5,232 nucleotides of DNA from an uncultured Clostridia bacterium (GTDB lineage: Bacteria > Bacillota > Clostridia > Oscillospirales > Ruminococcaceae), in contig CAMWLH010000183.1 of the NCBI GenBank assembly GCA_947175045.1, positions 1 through 5,232 on the forward strand. The letters are read 5' to 3'. The position numbers were made by a program, and so were the translations under genes. This document shows, piece by piece, positions 5,183-5,232 of the stretch (position 1 is its first letter; each line of letters starts with the position of its first letter). Under the pieces are notes generated by a model. That model searched no databases. It was not told the DNA's origin and was given only the letters and a program-made list of their open reading frames with translations.

Positions 5183-5232
5183 GAGCCTGTTCACATAAAT
5201 GGCTTGACAAACAAATAAAAAAATGGTAAAAT
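5183..5232 (+). mobile_element. Probable left end of an IS256-type insertion sequence, cut by the window edge
   Basis: GAGCCTGTTCACATAAAT at 5183-5200 followed at once by a TTGACA promoter resembles the terminal inverted repeat and transposase promoter layout of IS256-family elements in Clostridia. The matching right end and the transposase would lie beyond the window. No inverted copy of the repeat occurs in this window. The call is by memory of such ends and by layout, so it is tentative. If right, the element has the same orientation as the broken IS256 transposase at the left edge. Confidence 0.45.
5204..5232 (+). promoter_or_regulatory. Outward promoter at the right edge
   Basis: TTGACA (5204-5209), 17 bases, then TAAAAT (5227-5232), five of six matches at -10. 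It would drive a gene starting just beyond the window, probably the transposase of the putative element beginning at 5183. Confidence 0.65.

Overview
The window looks like an accessory, mobile-element-rich stretch of a Clostridia chromosome, perhaps a Ruminococcus- or Oscillospiraceae-type gut or rumen bacterium. This rests on the protein families present (IS256 and IS1182-type transposases, a zinc-ribbon serine recombinase, a RepA-like ATPase, an AAA_14/DUF4143 ATPase), strong AGGAGG-type ribosome binding sites, AT-rich intergenic DNA and near-consensus sigma-A promoters. The organism call is inference; no marker gene is present.

Left part (1-1180): mobile-element debris. A plus-strand IS256-family transposase, open at the left edge, loses its C-terminus and catalytic glutamate at about 855. 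It abuts the first ~37 codons of an IS1182-type transposase on the minus strand, and both broken frames stop on the same TTAA. Next come a 14-bp hairpin, a perfect 26-bp palindrome, and on the minus strand the 3' end of a tRNA gene (T-arm, 3' acceptor strand and CCA; tRNA-Thr-like by memory) with no 5' half. This looks like an old integration or deletion scar.

Middle (1179-2931), minus strand: the C-terminal ~265 codons of a large serine recombinase are joined out of frame, at about 1977, to the first ~187 codons of a RepA-like (AAA_25) ATPase. The 295-codon open frame that crosses the joint is a chimera; both genes are truncated by what looks like an internal deletion of an integrative element. 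The ATPase start keeps a good ribosome binding site and a terminator-like hairpin in its leader.

Right part (2898-5098): two apparently intact, convergent genes. One is a 399-residue AAA_14/DUF4143 ATPase behind a perfect TTGACA-17-TATAAT promoter. The other is a 265-residue minus-strand protein with a C-terminal sigma-70 region 4-like helix-turn-helix and an N-terminal region I do not recognise. They are the only likely functional proteins and may be cargo of the decayed element.

Right edge (5183-5232): a sequence resembling the terminal repeat of an IS256-type element, followed by a promoter pointing out of the window. It would put a second mobile element in the same orientation as the broken one at the left edge. 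I see no CRISPR array, rRNA or complete tRNA. The undescribed biology with most potential is the ATPase/HTH pair; the clearest structural story is serial decay of nested mobile elements.
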